Below are positions 16,967-25,209 of a DNA stretch of 64,000 nucleotides, piece by piece. The DNA is from Candidatus Parepulonipiscium sp. PG-Nuni2H_MBin01 (GTDB lineage Bacteria; Bacillota; Clostridia; Lachnospirales; Cellulosilyticaceae), in NCBI GenBank assembly GCA_001994995.1, contig MDJM01000027.1:49176-113175 (forward strand). Reading direction: 5' to 3'. Every line of letters begins with the position of its first letter. The first letter of the stretch is position 1. The notes under the pieces were generated by a model that saw only the letters and a program-made list of their open reading frames with translations, had not been told where the DNA came from and made no database searches. A program made the translations under genes and the position numbers.

Positions 16967-18583
16967 ATGGATTTAAAAAATGTACCCACAACTTGTGGTG
17001 TTTATTTAATGAAAGATGAGTTGGATAATATAATTTATATTGGCAAAGCTGTGAATTTAAAAAATCGGCTTAAACAATATTTTACTAATAATAAAACCCA
17101 TTCAATAAAAGTGATTAAAATGGTAGAGAACATTGCAAGCTTTGAATATATTATAACGCAATCGGAAGTTGAAGCTTTAGTGCTTGAGTGTAACTTAATT
17201 AAAAAGTATCAGCCTAAATATAATATAAGATTAAAAGATGATAAGCATTATCCATATATAAAAATTGACGTTAATAATGCGTTTCCAAAAGTTAGCATAG
17301 TTAGAGCTATGAAAAAAGATGGCGCTAAATATTTTGGGCCATATACTGATGTATCTGCTATGTATGAAATAATTGAAATTATTAAAACGACATGGCAACT
17401 TAGAACTTGCAAACGTAAGTTGATGCCTAATACTAAACCATGCTTAAATATGCAGATAGCGCGGTGTGTAGCGCCATGTAAAGGAGAATGTAGCCAGCAG
17501 CAGTATAAAGAAATGGTAAATGAAGTGATTAGCTTTTTAAACGGTAACTATAAACATGTGCTACAAAAGTTGGAAGCGCAAATGACTGAAGCGGCAGACG
17601 ATTTTAAATTTGAAAGAGCTGCTATATTGCGCGACCAAATTAGTGCCATTAAGAAAATAGAGCAAAAACAAAACGCCACAAGCTCTTCTATGAAAGACCA
17701 TGATATTATAGCGTATGCTACAGGCAAATCTGATACTCTAATACAAGTATATTTTGTAAGATTGGGTAAATTAGTAGGGAGGGAACATTTTATTTTTCAT
17801 AATACACAAGATGAGAAAATCGAAACAGTATTTCGTAATTTTATAGTCCAGTTTTATGAAACAGCAAATTTTATCCCAAAAGAAATTGTAGTTGATATTA
17901 TTCCTGATGAACTTGAGTTACTTAAGCAATACTTAGCCAATATAAAAGGTTCTAAAGTTAATATTAAAGTACCACAAAAAGGTGAAAAGTATAATTTGCT
18001 ACAACTAGCACGCAAAAACGCACTTATAAGTTTTGAGCAATTTGGTGATAGGTTAATTAAGCAAAATGCGAGAACAACTCAAGCTTTAGAAGAACTTATG
18101 GCTGTGCTAAACGTTAGTAGCTTAAATCGGATAGAAGCTTATGATATTTCTAACACATCAGGAGTGCAGTCTGTTGGTGCTATGGTTGTGTTTGAGAATG
18201 GTAAGCCGAAAAAAAGTGCTTATCGTAAATATAAAATTAAAACGGTCATTGGGCCAAACGATTGTAAAAGTATAGAGGAAGTGATAGAGAGGCGCATTAA
18301 TAATTTAGGCGATTTACCAGACCTTATGTTAATAGATGGAGGGAAAGGACAAGTGGCGGCCGCTAACAATGTGCTAAAAAAATATGGAGTAGATATTGTC
18401 GTATGTGGAATGATAAAAGATGATAGGCATAAAACTCGCGCAGTGCTATATAATGGTAAAGAAGTTGATATATCCAAAAATACAGAAGGATTTAAGTTGG
18501 TTGCACGTATTCAAGATGAAGTTCATCGCTTTGCAATTGAGTATCATAAGAAGGTTAGAGCTAATAGCTTTAAATTACAATAA
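16967..18583 (+). CDS. uvrC: excinuclease ABC subunit C, short form without HhH tail
   Basis: 538 residues. The ATG at 16967 follows AAAGGAG; an upstream GTG lies inside that ribosome-binding site and is rejected. Domains in order: GIY-YIG nuclease (CGVYLMKDELDNIIYIGKA, residues 9-27), a Cys-rich segment (CLNMQIARCVAPCKGEC near 165), the UVR domain that binds UvrB (near 210-240), and the RNase-H-like endonuclease (YDISNTSGVQSVGAMVVFENG, LMLIDGGKGQ). UvrC makes both incisions in nucleotide excision repair. Family members usually continue for 50-80 residues with a helix-hairpin-helix DNA-binding domain. This one stops just after HRFAIEYHKKVR, and no HhH-like frame follows. Confidence 0.92.
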   Translation: MDLKNVPTTCGVYLMKDELDNIIYIGKAVNLKNRLKQYFTNNKTHSIKVIKMVENIASFEYIITQSEVEALVLECNLIKKYQPKYNIRLKDDKHYPYIKIDVNNAFPKVSIVRAMKKDGAKYFGPYTDVSAMYEIIEIIKTTWQLRTCKRKLMPNTKPCLNMQIARCVAPCKGECSQQQYKEMVNEVISFLNGNYKHVLQKLEAQMTEAADDFKFERAAILRDQISAIKKIEQKQNATSSSMKDHDIIAYATGKSDTLIQVYFVRLGKLVGREHFIFHNTQDEKIETVFRNFIVQFYETANFIPKEIVVDIIPDELELLKQYLANIKGSKVNIKVPQKGEKYNLLQLARKNALISFEQFGDRLIKQNARTTQALEELMAVLNVSSLNRIEAYDISNTSGVQSVGAMVVFENGKPKKSAYRKYKIKTVIGPNDCKSIEEVIERRINNLGDLPDLMLIDGGKGQVAAANNVLKKYGVDIVVCGMIKDDRHKTRAVLYNGKEVDISKNTEGFKLVARIQDEVHRFAIEYHKKVRANSFKLQ

Positions 18584-18654
18584 AAATAGTTTGTGTGAAA
18601 TCTTTCACGCACACTAAATTAATGATATAATTAAAAATTAGAAGGAGACGTTGA

Positions 18655-19602
18655 ATGCATTCGGTTAAAGTGAGTAAACTGGTAAAAAGATATGATTTGG
18701 AGCTTTTAACAGAAGGTATAGCATATACGAATAGATACATTCGAGAGTCAGATGTTAATAGACCAGCATTGCAGTTAGCGGGATTTTTTTCATGTTTTGA
18801 GCCTACTAGACTGCAGGTGATAGGTAAGGTTGAGAGTAAATACCTAGAGCAGATGTCAACGCGAGACCGAGTATATAGCATACAAACTTTGCTTTCGTAT
18901 AAAGAAATACCATGCGTCGTTATATGTAGAGAAGAGATAGAGCCTTTGCCTGAGTTTTTAGAATGCGCAATGAAAAGTAAAATTCCGATTTTTAAAACTA
19001 AGTATTCTACTAGCGAATTTTTAGCAGAGGTAATAACATGGTTAAATATAGAGCTTGCACCCAGAATATCAATGCATGGTGTTTTGGTGGATATATATGG
19101 TGAGGGGGTGCTTATAACAGGAGAAAGTGGAATTGGTAAGAGTGAGACTGCGCTGGAGCTTATAAGGCGTGGCCATAGGTTAGTAGCCGATGATGCGGTA
19201 GATATTATTAAAGCGTCAGGCACTAAGCTAAGCGGTAAAGCTCCAGATGTGCTGCAACATTTTATTGAGGTTCGCGGCATTGGTATAGTGGATATTAAGC
19301 AACTATTTGGAATTGAGTCTATTAAGGAAACTAAGCCGATTGACTTGGTGATAGAGCTTGAAAACTGGGATACTGGTAAGCAGTACGACCGTTTAGGGCT
19401 TGAAAATGAGTATATCGAGATATTGGGAATAGAGGTAGTTATTCACCGAATTCCAATAAAGCCTGGCCGTAACTTAGCTATAATATGTGAGACGGCCGCA
19501 GTTAACTTTAGACAAAAGAAAATGGGCTATAATGCAGCCGAAGAGCTTAATAAGCGTGTTATGGAGAATTTACAAAGAAGTATTCAAGAAATTGAAGAAT
19601 AA
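18655..19602 (+). CDS. hprK: HPr kinase/phosphorylase
   Basis: 315 residues behind AAGGAG. The N-terminal domain (1-130) is followed by the catalytic core with MHGVLVDIYG near 140, the P-loop ITGESGIGKSE at 154-164, DD at 179-180, and the family signature EVRGIGIVDIKQLFG near 206. The enzyme phosphorylates and dephosphorylates Ser46 of HPr and so sets carbon catabolite repression through CcpA in Firmicutes. It follows uvrC by 71 bases and precedes a glucokinase gene by 27, an arrangement that links sugar phosphorylation with catabolite control. Confidence 0.97.
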   Translation: MHSVKVSKLVKRYDLELLTEGIAYTNRYIRESDVNRPALQLAGFFSCFEPTRLQVIGKVESKYLEQMSTRDRVYSIQTLLSYKEIPCVVICREEIEPLPEFLECAMKSKIPIFKTKYSTSEFLAEVITWLNIELAPRISMHGVLVDIYGEGVLITGESGIGKSETALELIRRGHRLVADDAVDIIKASGTKLSGKAPDVLQHFIEVRGIGIVDIKQLFGIESIKETKPIDLVIELENWDTGKQYDRLGLENEYIEILGIEVVIHRIPIKPGRNLAIICETAAVNFRQKKMGYNAAEELNKRVMENLQRSIQEIEE

Positions 19603-19629
19603 AATTTAAGTTAAGGAGAATGAAATCAT

Positions 19630-20571
19630 ATGTATATCGGAGTAGATTTAGGTGGAACAAGTGTTAAAGTTGGATTAGTGGATAATAACAAGTTGGTAGA
19701 AATGCGTACTAGTGAAACTGGCAGGGATAAGTCACCACATGACTTAGTGGCAGATATAGTTAGGCTTTCTAAAGAGGTAATGGATGAGTATAATATTGAT
19801 GAAGGTTATGTAGGTTCAATAGGCATAGGTTGTCCTGGATTAGTCCATCCTAAGCAAGGGATTATAATTAAAACTAGCAACTTTGATTTTGAAAATTTCC
19901 ATATAAAAAACGAGATTAAGAAATCCCTTGATCTAGATGTATATGTGGAAAATGATGCAAACGTTGCAGCGCTTGGAGAGGCTACAGTTGGGGCTGCTAA
20001 AGGTAAATCTAGCGCAGTGGTAGTTACGATAGGCACAGGAGTAGGCGGCGGAATTGTTATTGACGGAAAAATATTTAGCGGTGCATTTGCAGGCGCGGGT
20101 GAAGTTGGCCACCAAATTATTAAGTTTGATGACCATATGACTTGCGGATGCGGTAGAGCAGGTTGCTGGGAGCAGTATGCATCAGCTACAGCGCTAATTA
20201 ACCAAGCTAAAGCAGTAGCTAGCCACAAGATGATAGAGATTGCGGGCGGTTATGATAACATTGAAGCTAAAACTGTATTTGACGCAGCAGACCAAGGAGA
20301 TGAAGTGGCTTGGCAAGTGTTAAATAAATACTTTGACTATCTTGCAATTGGGCTTACAAACTTAATTAACATTATTCAGCCAGAAGTTATAGTGTTAGGC
20401 GGAGGAATAAGTGCACAAAAAGATAAGCTAGTAGCACCAGTGGTAGAGCGAGTTCAAGCCCAAATGTATGGCGGATTAAAATTAGAAACATCAATAGTAG
20501 CAGCGACTTTAGGAAATTCAGCTGGAATAATAGGAGCGGCACTTGTTGGGCCATCTAAAAAATCAATTTAA
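19630..20571 (+). CDS. glcK: ROK-family glucokinase
   Basis: 313 residues, AAGGAGAA before ATG. The ATP-binding phosphate motif GVDLGGTSVKVGLV is at the N-terminus, TIGTGVGGGIVIDGK near 135, and the ROK zinc signature CGCGRAGCWEQYAS near 173-187. The catalytic Asp should be in ENDANVAALGE near 105. It phosphorylates glucose to glucose 6-phosphate in the cytoplasm. It would take glucose released by MalQ and feeds the same glycolytic pool that HprK senses. Glucose specificity is inferred from the GlcK-like motifs; another hexose is possible. Confidence 0.9.
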   Translation: MYIGVDLGGTSVKVGLVDNNKLVEMRTSETGRDKSPHDLVADIVRLSKEVMDEYNIDEGYVGSIGIGCPGLVHPKQGIIIKTSNFDFENFHIKNEIKKSLDLDVYVENDANVAALGEATVGAAKGKSSAVVVTIGTGVGGGIVIDGKIFSGAFAGAGEVGHQIIKFDDHMTCGCGRAGCWEQYASATALINQAKAVASHKMIEIAGGYDNIEAKTVFDAADQGDEVAWQVLNKYFDYLAIGLTNLINIIQPEVIVLGGGISAQKDKLVAPVVERVQAQMYGGLKLETSIVAATLGNSAGIIGAALVGPSKKSI

Positions 20572-20587
20572 AAAAATTTAAGGTTAC

Positions 20588-20612
20588 TAGCCATCCTTTA
20601 ATAGGGTGGCTA
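20588..20612 (+). other. stem-loop in the glcK-YcxB spacer
   Basis: TAGCCATCC and GGGTGGCTA pair (one G-T) around TTTAATA. No T run follows, so it is more likely an mRNA processing or stabilising hairpin than a terminator. Confidence 0.5.
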
Positions 20613-20637
20613 AATATATATAAAGGTAGGTGTAGTG

Positions 20638-21168
20638 ATGTCAATCGATAACTCTGTAACTTTAAAAGTAAAATTAAAAGTCTCAGACGTATTAAGGTAC
20701 AATATGTATGTTGCGTATAGGTCGAAGTTTAGTAAAATATTGTTATTAGTGGGGACTGTTTTGTTAGGTTATATATTTTATAAATATTTTATGACTACAG
20801 ACACAATTGGGGTGTTTTTATCTAGGAACATAGTGTTAATCTGCGTTAGCGTATTTATACTAATTGGCACGCCGTTTAAGGTGTGGAAAATAACAGCGCT
20901 TCAAATGCAGTCTCCGATATTTTCGGGTGCTTCAAAATATGTATTTTACCCGGATAAAATTTATATGGAAGTTGGAGAAGTAAATGATGAAGTGCCGTGG
21001 GAAACGTATGCGCATATAGTGGAGACTAACAAAGACTTTAGATTTTTTGTGGACACGGTACAAGCACAGATAATTCCTAAACATGGAATGGAAGATACGC
21101 AAGTTACAAAGCTAAGGGAAGTAATTAAGATTGCTAACCCAGAAGATATATACGAATTGAAAGGATAA
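20638..21168 (+). CDS. YcxB-like membrane protein
   Basis: 176 residues. ATG at 20638 is preferred over the adjacent GTG at 20635 because of its spacing from AAGGTAGG. Two membrane helices lie at about residues 35-52 and 62-78. The C-terminal part (KYVFYPDKIYME..EVPWETYAHIVETNKDFRFFVD) is the YcxB-like fold, which resembles a PH domain. The function of the family is unknown. The next gene starts three bases after its stop, so the two are translated together. Confidence 0.7.
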   Translation: MSIDNSVTLKVKLKVSDVLRYNMYVAYRSKFSKILLLVGTVLLGYIFYKYFMTTDTIGVFLSRNIVLICVSVFILIGTPFKVWKITALQMQSPIFSGASKYVFYPDKIYMEVGEVNDEVPWETYAHIVETNKDFRFFVDTVQAQIIPKHGMEDTQVTKLREVIKIANPEDIYELKG

Positions 21169-21171
21169 AAC

Positions 21172-22155
21172 ATGGAAAAGATATGCCATTTTTCTACCAC
21201 AAATAAATATATAACATGGTTTAATGATGACTGGAGCAGTGTGGAAAGTTTTTTAAATAAACATAAGCTAGATGGAATAGAGCTTGGGCTAACACTAGAT
21301 TATACAATAGATAAAATTCCTAAATCTATAGTTAAAGGTGTGCACTTAAGTTTTTTTCCGATGTGGCTTGAGTTTTGGAATGGAGATATGAATAGTGTTA
21401 GTGAGTTAATCGGAAGTGAGCATGATATAATAGAGTACTATGGCGGTACTAGCAAACAAGCGATTGTAGAGACTTATAAAAAGCAATTTGAGCGAGCTAA
21501 GTTACTGGAGGCGCAGTATATGGTATTTCATGTATGCCATATTCGGCCTAAAGATTCATTTACATGGCAGTTTAGCTATAGTAATAAACAGGTGATTAAC
21601 GCCGCTATTGAAATAATTAATGAAGTATTTCCACAACACGAAAGCGGACCGAAGTTATTGTTTGAAAATTTGTGGTGGCCAGGTCTTACGTTTATGGATG
21701 GACAAGAATCTCAGCTGTTGCTGGATGGTGTTAAGTATAACAACAAAGGATTTGTGCTTGATATTTCACATTTAACGTTAACAAATCCAAAAATCGCCAC
21801 TGAGCAGATGTGTTTTAATTATATCAAAAAAGTTTTAAATAACTTAGGGGATATTAAAAACCATATTGACGTAGTGCATTTAAATAAAACGTTACCTAAT
21901 CATTATATGAGTCAAAATCAATCGTATAAATTGGAGCGTTATAGCAATGAAGCAAATAAGGTTAGAAAGCACCAAATTTTAATGGAACATGTAAATAAAC
22001 TCGACCCTCATGAACCTTTTGACCATCCGTTGGCTAAGGATATTGTGGAACTGATTAATCCTAAGTATTGCGTATATGAAACTAATCCTAAAACTATAAA
22101 TGAGCTTAATTATTTTATAAAAAAGCAAAATGTGGCTTTAGGAATGAGTTATTAA
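21172..22155 (+). CDS. TIM-barrel protein, sugar isomerase/AP-endonuclease-like
   Basis: 327 residues. The order of barrel strands is visible: GIELGLTLD, GVHLSFF, YMVFHVCHI, LLFENLWWPG, GFVLDISHL and IDVVHLNKT. The Glu and His residues at strand ends are those that bind metal in the xylose-isomerase-like/AP endonuclease 2 superfamily. Members include sugar-phosphate epimerases and endonuclease IV, and sequence does not decide between them. The absence of the usual EndoIV pattern and the sugar-gene neighbours favour a sugar-related role, which is inference. It closes the operon before a strong bidirectional terminator. Confidence 0.75.
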   Translation: MEKICHFSTTNKYITWFNDDWSSVESFLNKHKLDGIELGLTLDYTIDKIPKSIVKGVHLSFFPMWLEFWNGDMNSVSELIGSEHDIIEYYGGTSKQAIVETYKKQFERAKLLEAQYMVFHVCHIRPKDSFTWQFSYSNKQVINAAIEIINEVFPQHESGPKLLFENLWWPGLTFMDGQESQLLLDGVKYNNKGFVLDISHLTLTNPKIATEQMCFNYIKKVLNNLGDIKNHIDVVHLNKTLPNHYMSQNQSYKLERYSNEANKVRKHQILMEHVNKLDPHEPFDHPLAKDIVELINPKYCVYETNPKTINELNYFIKKQNVALGMSY

Positions 22156-22159
22156 TAGT

Positions 22160-22191
22160 AAAGGGACTGCCTTAGAGACAGTCCCTTTTTT
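22160..22191. terminator. bidirectional terminator
   Basis: AAAGGGACTG pairs with CAGTCCCTTT and a longer T run follows, between convergent genes. Confidence 0.9.
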
Positions 22192-22192
22192 G

Positions 22193-24985
22193 TTAGTTAT
22201 AGAAAGTAGCAACTTTAGTATCCGCGTCGTAATCAGCATTTACACCTAAAGCTAAGGCGATATACTTAACTGGCGCGTATGAACGGTCGTTTACGATTTG
22301 CATAGGCTCATCCATATAAATTGGCTGGCCATCTTTGTAAATAATATTACTTCCGTTTGTTAACGTAATTAAGCTATTTCCGTTTTTAATTGTTACATGT
22401 CCACCGCTCGTAAATATAATGTTGTCTTCATGAATGTTGAAGAACGTAGCTAAGTCCCTTACCCCAATCATCGTCCTTCCAGAGTCAGATAAATATGGAG
22501 CTGCGAATAGCTCTAAATCTTCGCTGTTTAATGCATCATATGCAGTATTGGTAGTAAAGTTAACTTCTACCTTAATTTGTTGACTGAATATATCAGAACC
22601 TACCACTATATAGTCGTCTAGAGTAATAGTTTTACCTTTAGCATCTATAGCTGTACCCTCGATTTCAAAGTCGTAGCCCCCGCGAGGAGTGTTGCCCCAA
22701 ATATCGTATTTAATATCGGAAATCGTAATTGTACCAGGTCCGTTTGATGATTCATCGTCTATTGTAATTTGTATTATACCGCTACTATCGCTGTTAACCT
22801 TAGTGCTAATCTCAAGTCCACTATCATCATCAGCTGATATTGTAGCTCCTGTAATCTTAATAGCTCCTAAGTCTTCTGGCGTAATTGTAAGTACGCCGTT
22901 TCGTTTAAGCATCTCTGAATCACTTTCGCTAATTACAATAGTACCACGCGTTTGCTCTTTAACCCCTAACTCAACTTGAACTTGTTCCCAGTCAATTGTT
23001 ATAGGTTCTATTGCAGTTCCTAAATATAATTCCTTATCGTCATCAAAGTTTCTACTTTCAATGTAAAGTGTTACATCTCCAGCTTTTTCAGCATAAGCAC
23101 CAACTTGTAACTCAAAGTATAAGTTATCTAACATTTGATGGATTTCATCTTCATCTGTTAGGCCAAAAGCGTTAATTAATGCTTGTATATCAAACTGTAG
23201 TTCGGTTCTATGGCCGGCGCTACCAGAAGTTTGCGTAATAATTTTATTACCATCTGTATTGTTAGTTACGCGGTTTCCATCAAATTCAAATATAATATCA
23301 TTAAGCGCATCATCATCACCATCACCAGTGTAGAAATATGCAGTAGAGCCACCTGATTTTAGGGTAAAGTAGAATGGGTCACGTGGGTTAATTGCCCCTT
23401 CGATAATTTGGTGTAGTGACAACTCTACAGCTTCAGGCTCTTGACCAGTGATTAACTCAACTTCATTATACGCTTGGAACACTATTTGGTCATTTATAAT
23501 ATTCGCTATCGTTAATCTTTCTGAGATAGTTTTAGTTGAAGTAAAGTCGCTAACGTCATAAGTAGCTAAACCTGTTGGTAGGCCAGTAGCTTTTACTGCT
23601 ACCTCAGTAACTTCAACCTCTAATTCTCCTAACGATAAATAATCGCTTCTGCTTGCAAGTCTAACTGGTAGTGCGCCGACTTCAACATATCCTCTTAAAC
23701 TTCTACTAGCGCTAGTTGGAGATAAATCTACAACGTTAATAACCATTTCGTCATCGTCTACAGCAACAACTTGTACAACGAAATAATCTGCTACGGTAGA
23801 AGTAGCTAAACCACCAGATAGGCCTACATATCTGCTGCTATTAGCTGCCGATGATGGTGGATTAAGAACTTCAGCACCATCATAAAACTCGTTAGATGCT
23901 TTGGTTCCTATATATAAAAAGTCTCCAGCATCTAGTTCCCACTCAAGCTTATTATTTTTAAGCTGTATTAAATAGTTATTGCTAGTTCGTTTGTAAAGTC
24001 TATCGTAATCACCAGAATTAGCGTCAAATGAAGGTAAATTGTCAGAACTAAGCTCTGCGCCGTTATATTCCTGTAGTTCCACGCCGCCAACACTATAAGA
24101 ATATTCACCATTACCATAATGAATAACTTCTACTTCGTTATCACTTGAATTGTACCAGTCGTCTCTCCAATATGAGTCAGTAGTACGTGCTGCTGCTGAA
24201 ACGTTATAATTAACTTCTTCGTAGCTGTTATTAACTTGATTATTAGGTGCAAATGCTCCCGCTTTACTTTCTTGGAAACGTACTGTACCAAGAGTACCAT
24301 AACCATCTACAGAAATATAACCTTCATATCCTAGGCTTGCGCTAGTACTATTTTCTGAAACACCTGTACTAGAGCTTAAGCTAAGTTCTGTAGCCGATGT
24401 AATACCTTGATTACCTTGAATACTTACAGTTGGGCCATATCCTGTTACATCAAACGCTAACGGAAGTACTATAAAGTTATCGGCTGGGAAATCTTGCCAT
24501 AACGTTACTGTTAACTGAGTATTACTATCTCGTTTTATTGTATAATTGATATAGAACTCTTCTCCTTCAATAGTTTCTGGACTACCTTTAGGAGTAATGC
24601 CTAAACCTGATAGGTCGCTTTCAGAAATATATTCTGTATAGGTACCATTTAAAATAGTAAAGTATCTACCGCTATTGGTTGGCGTATAAGTTAAAGCACC
24701 ATCACTATCTACGATATTTCTATATAACTCACTTGAAAATCTTACATCATCTCCAGTAATATAAAAACTTAATCCATAAGAAGCATCTACAGTGATATTA
24801 TTTTGAGTATTTTTCATACTAAGTTCTACCGGATTATAATTATCGTTCGTATAACTAAATGTATCACCATAAATCATATCAACTGTGTTTACAGTAGTTG
24901 AAGTTGCTGCCATAGTCGTCATAGGAATAGCGGTGGCAATCATAGCAGTTGCTATAACCATAGCTAATCTTTGGGCTAATTTCAT
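22193..24985 (-). CDS. large secreted surface protein with C-terminal stalk domain (paralogue 1)
   Basis: 930 residues with a ribosome-binding site AAGGGGGAA. Signal peptide 1-27 (MKLAQRLAMVIATAMIATA, cleavage near TMA-AT). The long middle is strand-rich with recurring blocks: EGYISVDGYGTLGTVRFQE, GGLATSTV, DDEMVINVV, LRGYVEVGALPVRLASRS, FQAYNEVELITGQE and QTRGTIVISE. The end (about 835-930) is a copper-amine-oxidase-N/stalk domain (GRTMIGVRDLATFFNI, NDRSYAPVKYIALALG). The same blocks occur in the next gene upstream, so this is a tandem duplication. Likely an abundant cell-surface or S-layer-like protein; no SLH or LPXTG anchor is seen. No enzymatic motif is recognised. Confidence 0.75.
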   Translation of the reverse strand: MKLAQRLAMVIATAMIATAIPMTTMAATSTTVNTVDMIYGDTFSYTNDNYNPVELSMKNTQNNITVDASYGLSFYITGDDVRFSSELYRNIVDSDGALTYTPTNSGRYFTILNGTYTEYISESDLSGLGITPKGSPETIEGEEFYINYTIKRDSNTQLTVTLWQDFPADNFIVLPLAFDVTGYGPTVSIQGNQGITSATELSLSSSTGVSENSTSASLGYEGYISVDGYGTLGTVRFQESKAGAFAPNNQVNNSYEEVNYNVSAAARTTDSYWRDDWYNSSDNEVEVIHYGNGEYSYSVGGVELQEYNGAELSSDNLPSFDANSGDYDRLYKRTSNNYLIQLKNNKLEWELDAGDFLYIGTKASNEFYDGAEVLNPPSSAANSSRYVGLSGGLATSTVADYFVVQVVAVDDDEMVINVVDLSPTSASRSLRGYVEVGALPVRLASRSDYLSLGELEVEVTEVAVKATGLPTGLATYDVSDFTSTKTISERLTIANIINDQIVFQAYNEVELITGQEPEAVELSLHQIIEGAINPRDPFYFTLKSGGSTAYFYTGDGDDDALNDIIFEFDGNRVTNNTDGNKIITQTSGSAGHRTELQFDIQALINAFGLTDEDEIHQMLDNLYFELQVGAYAEKAGDVTLYIESRNFDDDKELYLGTAIEPITIDWEQVQVELGVKEQTRGTIVISESDSEMLKRNGVLTITPEDLGAIKITGATISADDDSGLEISTKVNSDSSGIIQITIDDESSNGPGTITISDIKYDIWGNTPRGGYDFEIEGTAIDAKGKTITLDDYIVVGSDIFSQQIKVEVNFTTNTAYDALNSEDLELFAAPYLSDSGRTMIGVRDLATFFNIHEDNIIFTSGGHVTIKNGNSLITLTNGSNIIYKDGQPIYMDEPMQIVNDRSYAPVKYIALALGVNADYDADTKVATFYN

Positions 24986-25038
24986 GTTAAATTCCCCCTT
25001 GTATAATTATGTGAGTTTTAGGATTTTATATTAAATTA

Positions 25039-25056
25039 GTGTGCCTAATTGCACAC
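25039..25056 (-). other. stem-loop in the 5' leader of paralogue 1
   Basis: On the mRNA strand, GTGTGC pairs perfectly with GCACAC around AATTAG, close to the predicted 5' end. It may stabilise the message. Confidence 0.5.
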
Positions 25057-25061
25057 ACCTC

Positions 25062-25090
25062 ATTATATATCAAATAACAATATGCGTCAA
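25062..25090 (-). promoter_or_regulatory. strong promoter of paralogue 1
   Basis: On the minus strand, TTGACG (25085-25090) and TATAAT (25062-25067) are separated by exactly 17 bases. The predicted leader is about 70 bases. Confidence 0.85.
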
Positions 25091-25153
25091 GAAGTTAGCC
25101 AAAAGTGTAAAAATTTAGTAGTAGCTAGAAATATATGTAAAAAGGTTCTCTTA

Positions 25154-25187
25154 TAAAAAAAAGACCACCCAAAGCATTGGGCAGTCT
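25154..25187 (-). terminator. terminator of paralogue 2
   Basis: On the minus strand, AGACTGCCCAA pairs with TTGGGTGGTCT (a two-base internal mismatch) and eight T follow. It separates the two paralogous transcripts. Confidence 0.8.
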
Positions 25188-25209
25188 AGTAATTAGTTAA
25201 CGTTATTAA

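Noticed and set aside
20588..20612. Terminator after the glucokinase gene
   Set aside because: No T run follows the stem, so it is listed only as a stem-loop.
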